Shown here: positions 30,805 through 38,660 of the stretch, piece by piece
How the letters are laid out: the number at the start of each line of letters is the position of its first letter
Position numbering within the stretch: the first letter of the stretch is position 1
NCBI GenBank assembly: GCA_018889975.1
Contig: CP076546.1
Span: forward strand, 2,232,001-2,296,000
DNA length: 64,000 bases
Direction: 5' to 3'
From: Bacillus sp. NP157
GTDB taxonomy: Bacteria; Pseudomonadota; Gammaproteobacteria; Xanthomonadales; Rhodanobacteraceae
The notes under the pieces: generated by a model
The model's database searches: none
Told to the model about the DNA's origin: nothing
The model's input: the letters and a program-made list of their open reading frames with translations, nothing else
Position numbers and translations under genes: made by a program

Positions 30805-32451
30805 TCAGAACTCGATCCACACGGCGTCTTCGGCCTTCGCCGGCAGCGGGGCCCTGGCGACCGCCTGCGGAGCGGCGGCAGGTCCGTTGCGCGTTGGGGT
30901 CGTCGCCTCGACGACGTCCTCGCCGGCGATGCTGAAGAACGCGACGTGCCGCATCAGCTCCTCGGCCAGATCGAGCATCTGGCGGCTGGCGGCGCTGGCC
31001 TCTTCCACCAGCGCGGCGTTCTGCTGGGTGACCTCGTCCAAAGCCGTGACGGCGCCGTTGACCTGCTCGATGCCGGCGGACTGCTGCAGCGATGCCGCGG
31101 CGATGTTGCCGACGATGCCCGACACCTTCGTGGCGCCCTGGCCGATCAGCGCCAGTGCTTCGCCGGTGCGGGTGACCAGCACCGAACCGGTATCCACGCG
31201 CTCGGACGCATCGGCGATCAGCCGCTTGATGTCGCGCGCGGCAGTGGCGCTGCGCTGCGCCAGCGAACGCACCTCGCCAGCGACGACTGCAAAGCCGCGC
31301 CCCTGCTCCCCGGCACGCGCCGCTTCCACGGCGGCGTTCAGTGCGAGCAGATTGGTCTGGAAGGCGATCTCGTCGATCAATACCGCGATCTCGGCGACGC
31401 TGCGGCTGCTGCTGGTGATCGCCGCCATGGCGGTGATGGCTTCGTCCGCCACCGTGCGCCCGGAGACGGCATCGCCATGCAACGTGCTGGTGAGGTTGCG
31501 GGCCATCTCGGCGCCGTCGGCGTTTTCGCGCACGGTCGCCGTCATCTCTTCCATGGATGCCGCGGTCTCTTCCAGCGAGGACGCCTGCTCCTGGGTACGG
31601 CTGGAGAGGTCGTCGGTGCCGGCGGAGATGTCACGTGCAGCGTAGGTCACCTGCTGCGCATTACTACGGACCTGGCTGACGATGTGGGTCAGCTGGGCGT
31701 CCATCGCGGACAGGGCCCGAAGCGTATCGCTGAGTTCGTCCTTGCCGGTCACTTCCAGCTGGTGGTTGAGTTCGCCCTGGCTGATGCGGGCCGCGAGGTC
31801 GCGCGCGCGCAGCAGCGGGCGCATCACGGCGCGTTCGAGCAACAGGCCAAGCACCGTGACCAGCAGGGCCGCCACGATCAGCACGCCGAGCGTCACGTAC
31901 ACCGTGCGCTTCTCGCGCGCCGCGGCGGCGGCAAAGTCGTCACCGGCCTGTCGTTCGTTGATGGTGATGATCTGGCTGATACGTGCGGCGGCGTCATCCA
32001 TGGCCGGGCCCACGTCCTTGATCAGGAAGGCCACGGCATCCTTGTCGCCGTGCTCGAGCTTGCCCAGCAGGTCCTGGATGCGCTGGTCCGACTGATTGCG
32101 CGCCGCGATAAAGGCCTTGCCCGCGGCAAGCTCATCGTCGCCGGTGACCAGTGCCGGGTAATAGGCCGACCAGTCCGCATTCAACTTCTTCTGGCTGGCG
32201 CCGATCCGCTCTTTGGCGTCGGCCAGCGCTTCGGGCGTGCCGCGGGCGATGGCGCGGTTCACCGCATTGCGCTCGTCCATGATGCCGGCGCGGACTTCGC
32301 CCACGTGGATGATCGGCGTGAGCGAGGTGCGATACATGCCTTCCAGGCTGGATTGGGTCTTGTCCAACGACACGAGACCCGTGAGGCCGATGACGATGGC
32401 GGCCAGCAGGGCTGCCGCCATGGTCGAGATAATGCGCCACCTGATTGTCAT
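30805..32451 (-). CDS. Methyl-accepting chemotaxis protein
   Basis: A 548-aa transducer with an N-terminal TM helix (about residues 8-30), a periplasmic four-helix-bundle ligand domain (30-185), a second TM (190-210), a HAMP domain (210-265) and the cytoplasmic signalling hairpin, tip about [33 protein letters not shown]. The C-terminal tail is Ala/Pro-rich and ends VWIEF, which fits the xWxxF CheR/CheB tether. No other che genes are in the window. The ligand is unknown. Confidence 0.93.
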   Translation of the reverse strand: MTIRWRIISTMAAALLAAIVIGLTGLVSLDKTQSSLEGMYRTSLTPIIHVGEVRAGIMDERNAVNRAIARGTPEALADAKERIGASQKKLNADWSAYYPALVTGDDELAAGKAFIAARNQSDQRIQDLLGKLEHGDKDAVAFLIKDVGPAMDDAAARISQIITINERQAGDDFAAAAAREKRTVYVTLGVLIVAALLVTVLGLLLERAVMRPLLRARDLAARISQGELNHQLEVTGKDELSDTLRALSAMDAQLTHIVSQVRSNAQQVTYAARDISAGTDDLSSRTQEQASSLEETAASMEEMTATVRENADGAEMARNLTSTLHGDAVSGRTVADEAITAMAAITSSSRSVAEIAVLIDEIAFQTNLLALNAAVEAARAGEQGRGFAVVAGEVRSLAQRSATAARDIKRLIADASERVDTGSVLVTRTGEALALIGQGATKVSGIVGNIAAASLQQSAGIEQVNGAVTALDEVTQQNAALVEEASAASRQMLDLAEELMRHVAFFSIAGEDVVEATTPTRNGPAAAPQAVARAPLPAKAEDAVWIEF

Positions 32452-32603
32452 GGTACCGGTACTGTCCTAGGAAAAATTCCTAGAGGTTAACGGCACGTTT
32501 TCGGTGGGCTTTAGGCCGCAGCGCGCACGTAAGTCACTGTTTTAACTGATCGTCGTCAGATTTATTGCCGTTTTGTGAAACCGATCACGCCGGCGCGCCC
32601 CGG

Positions 32604-32927
32604 TCAGGGGTGTTTTACATCGGCCGCACGCTGCGCGTCGGTGCTGGAGTTGGTCCCCTGCCCCTTCGGCGCTTCGGGTACGGGCGTGCCGTATTCGTCC
32701 TTCCTGCGCGGATCCTTCTGGCCCTGGGTATTCATGGCGTCGGACCAGTGTTGTTGCTTGCCGTGTTCGACCGACCGCGGCGTTTCATGGACCGTCTGCC
32801 TGCCCGTGTTGGCCGTCTGGGTTTTCGTCTCGATGGGGGTGTCCTGGGACCGCGATGCATCCTGTGCAGCGGCGGCACCCATGGCAGTGGTGAGTCCGGC
32901 GAGAACGGCGAGCGTGGCCATGCGCAT
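32604..32927 (-). CDS. Small exported polar protein of unknown function
   Basis: 107 aa. The signal peptide (MRMATLAVLAGLTTAMGAAA) is followed by a hydrophilic, Ser/Thr/Gln-rich mature chain with no Cys and no clear fold. It could be an osmotic or desiccation-type periplasmic protein, but nothing specific supports this. It lies between the chemoreceptor and the serine hydrolase genes, all on the minus strand but widely spaced. Confidence 0.55.
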   Translation of the reverse strand: MRMATLAVLAGLTTAMGAAAAQDASRSQDTPIETKTQTANTGRQTVHETPRSVEHGKQQHWSDAMNTQGQKDPRRKDEYGTPVPEAPKGQGTNSSTDAQRAADVKHP

Positions 32928-33043
32928 GTCGGAGGCTCCGGGTGGGAAAGCCTTACCGTCCCACCGGACGAATCAGCGGAACGGCCACGGCGTGTGAAGC
33001 CGCCATGAGGACGGGTGCCGGTGGCGGCTCGCCTGCCGGCGAA

Positions 33044-34138
33044 TCACGTCCCCGGCACGACCAACGCCTGCACCGAATCGAGCAGCGTACGCGACCAGAC
33101 GTCGTCGCCGTTGCCGTTGGTCAGGTAAACGACGACGTAGTGATCGTCGAGGTTGTCGCGATAAAGGATGCGCACGCGAACCTTGGTGCCGCCGTCGTGG
33201 CCGACCTCGTGCCAGCCACCCTCGGACTGGCCGAAGTCCCAGCCCGATTCGAAGCCACCCATGACGCCATCGCCCTGGGTGTTGGGCTGCCAGTAGCGCA
33301 GCCAGCCTGGCTTCGAGACGAACCTGCCATTCGCGACGGCCGAGACGAACGTCGCCACGTCGTCCAGTGATGCGTAGATGCAACCTTGTGCGATCGCGTA
33401 GTCCGGCCAAGCCACCGGGGCATCCGGGACGGGCTTGCCGCCTTCCGCATGGTAGCTGGCGACGATGTCACCTTTCGGCACCTTCGCTTCGTCCAGCCAG
33501 GTGTGCCGCAAGTGCAGTGGCTCGATGATGCGCTCGGTGAGCAGCTGCCGGTAAGGCTTATGCGTCACGGCTTCGAGCACGGCTTCAAGTACCAGGTAGT
33601 TGGTGCCCGTGTAGCGGGTCTTCATTCCAGTGTCGAACAGCATCGGCTGCTGGCCCAGTGTTTCGAACACTGCCCTGAGGGTCGGCGGAAAAGGCCGCGA
33701 CAGGTCCTTCGGATCGAAGAAATCCGGAACGCCGGATTGATGGTTAAGGAACTGCTCGATGGTGATCGCGCGCCACGCCGGCGGAAGCTCGGGCACGTAG
33801 CGTGATGCGGGTGCAGCGAGGTCGATCTTCCCTTCCTCGGCCAACTGGTGGACCAGCGTGTTGGTGAACAGCTTGCTGACCGAGTAGATCGGGAAAACGG
33901 TGCGCGAGGTGACCGGCTTCCCGTCCCCCAACGATGTCGTGCCCGTGGTGCCACGGTAGACCAGCTCGGCGTTGTGCATGACCAGGACGGCCTGGGCCGG
34001 GATGCCGTGCGTTGCCGCGTTGGCCTGGAGCTGCGCATCGATGGCGGCGCGGCTGGGCGCCGGCGGGACGGGGGCGGCGTGCACTATGGAAGCGCTGCTG
34101 CCAAGTAGAAGACCGATCGCGACGAACCAGCGTTTCAT
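33044..34138 (-). CDS. Serine hydrolase, beta-lactamase/class C PBP fold
   Basis: A 364-aa exported enzyme. The signal peptide is cleaved after SIVHA. The active-site S86-x-x-K89 is in IYSVSKLF, the second motif is RYTGTNY (Tyr176, with Gly instead of Asn in the YxN position) and the third is GHDGG. These place it in the beta-lactamase-like serine hydrolase superfamily (D-aminopeptidase, esterase, or PBP4*-like). Substrate cannot be assigned. Confidence 0.82.
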   Translation of the reverse strand: MKRWFVAIGLLLGSSASIVHAAPVPPAPSRAAIDAQLQANAATHGIPAQAVLVMHNAELVYRGTTGTTSLGDGKPVTSRTVFPIYSVSKLFTNTLVHQLAEEGKIDLAAPASRYVPELPPAWRAITIEQFLNHQSGVPDFFDPKDLSRPFPPTLRAVFETLGQQPMLFDTGMKTRYTGTNYLVLEAVLEAVTHKPYRQLLTERIIEPLHLRHTWLDEAKVPKGDIVASYHAEGGKPVPDAPVAWPDYAIAQGCIYASLDDVATFVSAVANGRFVSKPGWLRYWQPNTQGDGVMGGFESGWDFGQSEGGWHEVGHDGGTKVRVRILYRDNLDDHYVVVYLTNGNGDDVWSRTLLDSVQALVVPGT

Positions 34139-34259
34139 GCGGATATCCTTTCCTGCCGATGGTAGGCAGAGAGTCTGCCACAGCCTGAGACCAGGAACGC
34201 AGCCTCACACCCGGGTAACCCATGGTGTGTCATACACGAGACACTAGAGGCCGTATCCC

Positions 34260-34448
34260 ATGACCATTGCTAGATTCGTCGCTGCACCCGCAGACCTGAC
34301 GAAGGTGAATGTCTGCCTTCGTTCCGATCTCAATTACTGGACCCGGGTCCTGGGCGTCACTGAAAGCAACCTCTGCAAAGCGGTATCGCAGGTGGGTGAA
34401 GCCTCGTGCGATGTGCGGGCTGAGCTGCGCAGGCTGCGTCGGAAGTGA
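34260..34448 (+). CDS. DUF3606-like small protein
   Basis: 62 aa. The middle reads DLNYWTRVLGVTESNLCKAV, resembling the DUF3606 pattern (YW+xxxGVSxxxLxxAVxxVG). Function is unknown. It is the first gene of a GTGA-coupled pair. Confidence 0.6.
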   Translation: MTIARFVAAPADLTKVNVCLRSDLNYWTRVLGVTESNLCKAVSQVGEASCDVRAELRRLRRK

Positions 34449-34669
34449 TCGACCAGGGCCGCAGGCGGGTTTTTATCTTCTATCCGGCGATGAACAGCCG
34501 CACGTGGCGTGTTCTCGCAGGATCTGTATCGGAACTGTTCGAATCGGAATGGCTCGCCGTCGAGTTCGCCCTGGGCGTGGCCGACAAGCATGGGGGCGCC
34601 CGGATGGTCGACGTGCTCAAAGAGACGATGTCGGGCGGGTGGATGCCCATTCCCCAGGCGGCGCGCTGA
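34445..34669 (+). CDS. Small protein of unknown function, GTG start
   Basis: 74 aa. The GTG start (34445) overlaps the DUF3606-like stop (GTGA), so its translation is probably coupled. It is mixed alpha/beta, with RRVFIFYP and a C-terminal GGWMPIPQ. I do not recognise a family. DUF3606 and this protein may work together. Confidence 0.55.
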   Translation: MIDQGRRRVFIFYPAMNSRTWRVLAGSVSELFESEWLAVEFALGVADKHGGARMVDVLKETMSGGWMPIPQAAR

Positions 34670-34714
34670 TCATCGAACACTCCCGATCCTGACCGATCGC
34701 TCCAGCGCCATCGA

Positions 34715-35011
34715 TCAGCGATGCCGCGGCTTCGCAGCGTCAAGCGAAGTTGCGAGGTGGTGTAGGCAGTCTCCGTAGGCACCGATCGGCCGCTCGCCCT
34801 TCGGCCCGAGCGCGAGGGCGAGATGCGCGGCCGACTCGGCGACCTTACGCATGCCTGCCCGATCCGCCGTACCGACCATCTCGACGGCGATCAGCCGTGC
34901 TTCGTCGAAGTCGCCCACCATCGTGGCTGCGTCGAGCGCTGCAGCGTCCATCATCAGGCCTGCGTGGGCCATGAGGGTCACTTCCAGGCTAGGCATTGGG
35001 GATGGCCTCAT
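34715..35011 (-). CDS. Small helical protein of unknown function
   Basis: Up to 98 aa; a start at 34996 (MPSLEV) would give 93 aa. It is Ala- and Met-rich and predicted all-helical (MMDAAALDAATMVGDFDEARLI). No signal peptide or Cys-based motif is seen, apart from one Cys. It converges with the plus-strand pair. Confidence 0.45.
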   Translation of the reverse strand: MRPSPMPSLEVTLMAHAGLMMDAAALDAATMVGDFDEARLIAVEMVGTADRAGMRKVAESAAHLALALGPKGERPIGAYGDCLHHLATSLDAAKPRHR

Positions 35012-35268
35012 CGACGGAGTTCATTTGCCGACCGTGGCGGGCGGCGAGTGATGCGGAAGGGAGGGTACCGTTGGGTAGGTGTGATGACCGCTGGTTTCGT
35101 CATCTTCGTGAAGAGCGTGCCGCTGACACGGATTAGGTCAAACGCCTTCGCCGCGCGTCGGGCAACGCCTACTTAGCAACGTAGATCATCTGGCAATAAT
35201 GACGACGCGGCCGGCGAGTTTGATCATCAGCTGGGCGGGATTCTCATTACACGCTCCGGACAGAAAGC

Positions 35269-36177
35269 ATGCGCACCACGACTGAATTTTGCCTCACCTA
35301 TGACGGCCCCGCGCTGGACACACATGAGGTGCATCCGCGTGACCTGTCGCCTGCATTGCTCGCCATGGCCGAGCTGCTCGAGTCGGCGACGCGCGTGCTC
35401 TACGGCGAAGAGGCCAAGGCCAAGGTGCAGGTAAAGGGCTCCTTTCGTACGGGAAGCTTCCATTTCGATTTCGTCACCTGCGTGCAACGGCTCAACGGGT
35501 TCCGGCGGTTGTTCGCAGGTCAGAAGGCGAGGGGTGCCGCTACCGGGATTGCCGTGCTCACCGCGCTTGGTGTCATTGGCCATGGCTTGTTCGGCCTGGT
35601 GAAGTGGCTGCGCGGTCGCTTACCCACATTGCTCGTCCCACTCGCCCCTGCAAGGGACGGGTCGCAATGGGTTCGCGTTTATGTGGACGACGAGTTCTAC
35701 GATGTCGGCAAGAAGACTGTCGATCTCCTGCGCGACGCGGTGGTACGCGCAGCCGTCGAGCAGGTGTTGAAACCGCTCCAGCGCCCTGGCCTGGATACGC
35801 TCGCCCTCGGCGATGGAAACGGATTCAACATCATCATTCGCGACGATGAATGCCTCGGTTTCGTGTCGCCGCACTCTGGCGACACGCTACTCATCGATGA
35901 AGTCCGTACGATGTCTTTCGCGGTCGTGTCGACGGCCCGCTTGCCGAAGGCTGACTGGGTGCTGTCAGACGGATCGGCAACGATCCACGCCTCCATGTCC
36001 GATGCAGCATTCGTTGGATCGCTGGACGATACGATGCTCGGGCGCTTGCGTGGCGATTCCCTGGTCTGCCGGATGCACGTTCGTCAGTGGCAGACGGTGA
36101 TGGGCATCCGGACCGAATACAACGTGGTGCTTGTGATGAGGCACATTCCAGTGCGGAATGCCTGTGAGATGTCTTAG
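35269..36177 (+). CDS. Membrane-linked protein of unknown function
   Basis: 302 aa. The N-terminal domain (about residues 1-85) begins EFCLTYDGPALDTHEV and has DLSPALLAMAELLESATRVLYG; it is followed by a hydrophobic segment (about residues 88-108) ending GLVKWLRGR, then a C-terminal beta-rich domain of about 190 residues. I remember similar unnamed proteins in accessory regions with the same N-terminal and KWLxGR layout, but their function is unknown. It is a single gene with no operon partners, and its codon use looks slightly less GC-rich than its neighbours. Confidence 0.6.
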   Translation: MRTTTEFCLTYDGPALDTHEVHPRDLSPALLAMAELLESATRVLYGEEAKAKVQVKGSFRTGSFHFDFVTCVQRLNGFRRLFAGQKARGAATGIAVLTALGVIGHGLFGLVKWLRGRLPTLLVPLAPARDGSQWVRVYVDDEFYDVGKKTVDLLRDAVVRAAVEQVLKPLQRPGLDTLALGDGNGFNIIIRDDECLGFVSPHSGDTLLIDEVRTMSFAVVSTARLPKADWVLSDGSATIHASMSDAAFVGSLDDTMLGRLRGDSLVCRMHVRQWQTVMGIRTEYNVVLVMRHIPVRNACEMS

Positions 36178-36497
36178 CCCTTTAATCGGGCAAGCCTGGG
36201 ATGGCCTTCCCGATCGCGCTCCGTTCGTTCCAGGCATCCACCTTGGCCTATCGACGTGGTCGAGGCTATGCGCGCCTTGTAGGAGCGGAGCCGGCACTAG
36301 GTTGCCGCGATGCGATCCTGGCCTTGGCGAAGCTTCTGGCAGTGTAACTGCTGACAACCTTTTCGATGCTGCCAAGTGACGCCTCATGTAGGACTTCCCT
36401 TACATCGGAAAGGGCTCTCGCCTACATACCTTGCCTGTTCCCCCAGTCATGATCGCCGCGCTGCGGAATTCGCCGCGGCACAAACAAGGGGATAAGC
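36178..36497. other. Gene-free stretch with a REP-like fragment and a palindrome
   Basis: No convincing coding region. It includes GTAGGAGCG at 36279-36287, which shares only the head of the REP family, and an imperfect palindrome TGTAGGACTTCCCTTACA at 36387-36404. The latter lies 94 nt before the start of the next gene, so it may be an operator. Confidence 0.5.
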
Positions 36498-36833
36498 ATG
36501 AAGAAGTTCTTCTTCGGCATTGCCACGGCAGTCGCCGCGGTCACGATGGCTGGCGCGGCTATTGCCGGCACGCAGTCTGGGCGCGTGACCAGCATCCATG
36601 TCCGCCACAACGATGGCTTGATCTATTTTACCCTGGAAGGAACCATTTCCAACCGGGCGGCCTGCGCTGCAAACGACCTATGGATTGTCCAGGCGGAAAA
36701 TTCCGACAACGCCAACAAGCAGTTGGCTGCCCTTCTCGCCGCTCGTGCGTCGGATCTTCCGGTAACCGTTTCGGGTAACGGTCAATGCACCCGCTGGGTT
36801 AATAGCGAAGACGCAGACGAAATCATCTTCTGA
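36498..36833 (+). CDS. Small exported protein of unknown function
   Basis: 111 aa. The signal peptide (MKKFFFGIATAVAAVTMAGA) is cleaved near AIAG. The mature domain reads GRVTSIHVRHNDGLIYFTLEG, then two Cys in CAANDLW and QCTRW. The pattern is recurrent in small exported proteins of Xanthomonadales and Pseudomonads (my recollection); the function is unknown. The ATG at 36498 follows AAGGGG. Its GC content looks lower than that of flanking genes. Confidence 0.65.
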   Translation: MKKFFFGIATAVAAVTMAGAAIAGTQSGRVTSIHVRHNDGLIYFTLEGTISNRAACAANDLWIVQAENSDNANKQLAALLAARASDLPVTVSGNGQCTRWVNSEDADEIIF

Positions 36834-36876
36834 GTTCGCCTAAGCATAGTCACATCGATGCATTAAGGGGAAAACA

Positions 36877-37416
36877 ATGAAGATCACTACGTACGAGCGC
36901 CGCTCATTCGGGCTCTCCCTACGTCGTCTTGCTCGGGGCAGCCTGGCACTTGTCGCACTCTCCTTCGCCGGGTTTGCGGCTCCAGCATTCGCGGACAGCA
37001 CCACTGGAACAACGGTAACGACCAGTGGGAAAGCCGTTCCAGGAAAGCAGATCGCAGTCACCGTAACCGTGACGGGGAAGCACCTTGTAAATGGCCCTCG
37101 CTACTCCGTTCCGGGCGGTGACGTCCAGCTAACTCTCAACGGAAACCTCGTTGCTCAGGTCCGCGCGACTGCGGCTAACTCCGACGTCTACGAATATGGC
37201 TGCGTGGACTCTGCATGCGGGCTTTTCGTATATCGCTCGCGCAGCACCGTTGTGACGATACCGGTTACGTTGCCCATGGGCGTGACGCCTTATCAGTTCG
37301 TCGGCACGTACACGGGAGACAAGGATTCCCATGGTTCCACGTCGGCAGCGGTGACGTTGAAGCCAGTCCATCCCTCCATCACAGCTGCGACCTCGCTACT
37401 GCTCAGAAACTGGTAG
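36877..37416 (+). CDS. Exported Ig-like domain protein
   Basis: 179 aa. A long N-region and hydrophobic core (LARGSLALVALSFAGFAAPAFA) form a signal peptide. The mature protein is beta-rich: TTGTTVTTSGKAVPGKQIAVTV, GDVQLTLNGN and FVGTYTGDKDSHGSTSAAVTL, as in bacterial Ig-like (Big_3) domains. It lies 43 nt after the previous small exported gene and is probably co-transcribed. It may act as an adhesion or surface-structure part, which is not proven. Confidence 0.6.
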   Translation: MKITTYERRSFGLSLRRLARGSLALVALSFAGFAAPAFADSTTGTTVTTSGKAVPGKQIAVTVTVTGKHLVNGPRYSVPGGDVQLTLNGNLVAQVRATAANSDVYEYGCVDSACGLFVYRSRSTVVTIPVTLPMGVTPYQFVGTYTGDKDSHGSTSAAVTLKPVHPSITAATSLLLRNW

Positions 37417-37593
37417 GACAGGCCGCCAGGCATACGTGAGTTAGATTGGAGCCGCAGGGATGCGGCTTGTTCGCTAATCCGGCTCGCCAGGCTTCCCCAC
37501 GTGGCGGACCGGCCACCGCCTGCTTATGACGTCGCCACGCCCCGAGAGCCGTCAAGGGCGATCAGCGTGGGTGGATACTAAGATATGGGTTGA

Positions 37594-37680
37594 TGGTGCC
37601 CGGACTGGGACTCGAACCCAGATACCCTTACGGATGAGGGATTTTAAGTCCCTTGCGTCTACCGGTTTCGCCATCCGGGC
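37594..37680 (-). tRNA. tRNA-Leu (anticodon TAA)
   Basis: On the minus strand: acceptor GCCCGGA, anticodon loop CTTAAAA giving TAA, a long variable arm (type II), T arm GGTTCGAGTCC, and an encoded CCA (revcomp of 37594-37596). 87 nt. Confidence 0.95.
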
Positions 37681-37691
37681 TGGAAAGAAAA

Positions 37692-37721
37692 AAGGCGCAC
37701 CCGACTGAACGGGTGCGCCTT
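37692..37721 (-). terminator. Intrinsic terminator between tRNA-Cys and tRNA-Leu
   Basis: A 12-bp stem AAGGCGCACCCG / CGGGTGCGCCTT with a 6-nt loop and a T run on the minus strand. It would end transcription of tRNA-Cys before tRNA-Leu. Confidence 0.8.
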
Positions 37722-37730
37722 GGAATGCGA

Positions 37731-37804
37731 TGGAGGCCGAGGTCGGAATCGAACCGGCGTACGCGGATTTGCAGTCCGCTGCATGACCACTCTGCCACCC
37801 GGCC
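37731..37804 (-). tRNA. tRNA-Cys (anticodon GCA)
   Basis: On the minus strand: acceptor GGCCGGG, anticodon loop CTGCAAA giving GCA, T arm GGTTCGATTCC, and an encoded CCA. 74 nt. Confidence 0.95.
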
Positions 37805-37847
37805 ATCGCTGGCGCACGCGGAGAGTATCCGCCTGACACCTAAAAAA

Positions 37848-37873
37848 CAAAACCTCGGGTTACCGAGGTTTTG
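37848..37873 (-). terminator. Intrinsic terminator between tRNA-Gly and tRNA-Cys
   Basis: An 11-bp stem CAAAACCTCGG / CCGAGGTTTTG with a 4-nt loop and a T run on the minus strand. Confidence 0.8.
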
Positions 37874-37881
37874 TGGAAACT

Positions 37882-37957
<76 letters not shown>

Positions 37958-37971
37958 GTCTTGGTCCGCCC

Positions 37972-37999
37972 ATTTTAGGGAACTTGGCGAATGTGTCAA
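37972..37999 (-). promoter_or_regulatory. Sigma-70 promoter of tRNA-Gly copy 2
   Basis: The minus strand has TTGACA (37994-37999) and TAAAAT (37972-37977) 16 nt apart. The -35 box covers the pgsA stop codon. Confidence 0.8.
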
Positions 38000-38610
38000 C
38001 CGTTTTGCACGGAATTCTTTTCCGTGTCGTCGCTGGCGCGCACGTCCCCGCGCAGGGCCGGCCACGCGGCGCGCAGGTAGTCCAGGCCAGACCAGATCGT
38101 CAGGATGCCGGCGATCACCAGCAGCGCTTCGCCGATGTGATAAAGCCGCAGGGTTTCGGCGTCGTGCTGGAGCAGCAGCACCACCAGGGCGACCATCTGC
38201 ATCGCGGTTTTCAGCTTGCCGAGGAACGCGACCTTGACCTTGGAGCGGGCGCCGATCTCGGCCATCCACTCGCGAAGGGCCGAGACGCTGATCTCGCGGC
38301 CGACGATCACCGCGGCCGTCACCGCCAACAGGATCCCCGGCCACCCCGTGGGCGCGGACTGCACCAGCAGGAACAGCGTGATCGCGACCATCAGCTTGTC
38401 GGCCACCGGGTCGAGGAAGGCGCCGAAGGCCGAGGTCAGGTCCAGCTTGCGGGCGAGGTAGCCGTCAAGCCAGTCGGTGATGCCGGCCAGGACGAAGACG
38501 ATCGCTGCGACCAGGCTCGCGTAGCGGAATGGCAGGTAGTAGACGACCACCATCACCGGCAGGAGCAGTACGCGGAAAAGGGTGAGCCAGGTAGGCAGGT
38601 TGATGCGCAT
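37996..38610 (-). CDS. pgsA: CDP-diacylglycerol--glycerol-3-phosphate 3-phosphatidyltransferase
   Basis: Makes phosphatidylglycerophosphate, the first committed step to phosphatidylglycerol and cardiolipin. 204 aa, membrane protein. The CDP-alcohol phosphatidyltransferase motif DWLDGYLARKLDLTSAFGAF continues to LDPVADK with the conserved Asp residues. The ATG at 38610 gives MRINLPTWLTLFR, typical of PgsA. The stop codon overlaps the -35 box of the tRNA promoter. Confidence 0.95.
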   Translation of the reverse strand: MRINLPTWLTLFRVLLLPVMVVVYYLPFRYASLVAAIVFVLAGITDWLDGYLARKLDLTSAFGAFLDPVADKLMVAITLFLLVQSAPTGWPGILLAVTAAVIVGREISVSALREWMAEIGARSKVKVAFLGKLKTAMQMVALVVLLLQHDAETLRLYHIGEALLVIAGILTIWSGLDYLRAAWPALRGDVRASDDTEKNSVQNG

Positions 38611-38660
38611 CGTGTCAGCCGGTTACGGGAAGCGCCGCGATGGCTGGCGCTTCCACTCGT

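Noticed and set aside
30733-32490. A plus-strand frame of 585 codons opposite the chemoreceptor
   Set aside because: It is antisense to a full-length MCP with all expected domains.
34260-34669. A classical toxin-antitoxin module
   Set aside because: The coupling fits, but neither protein has a recognised toxin or DNA-binding antitoxin motif; it is kept only as a coupled pair of unknown function.
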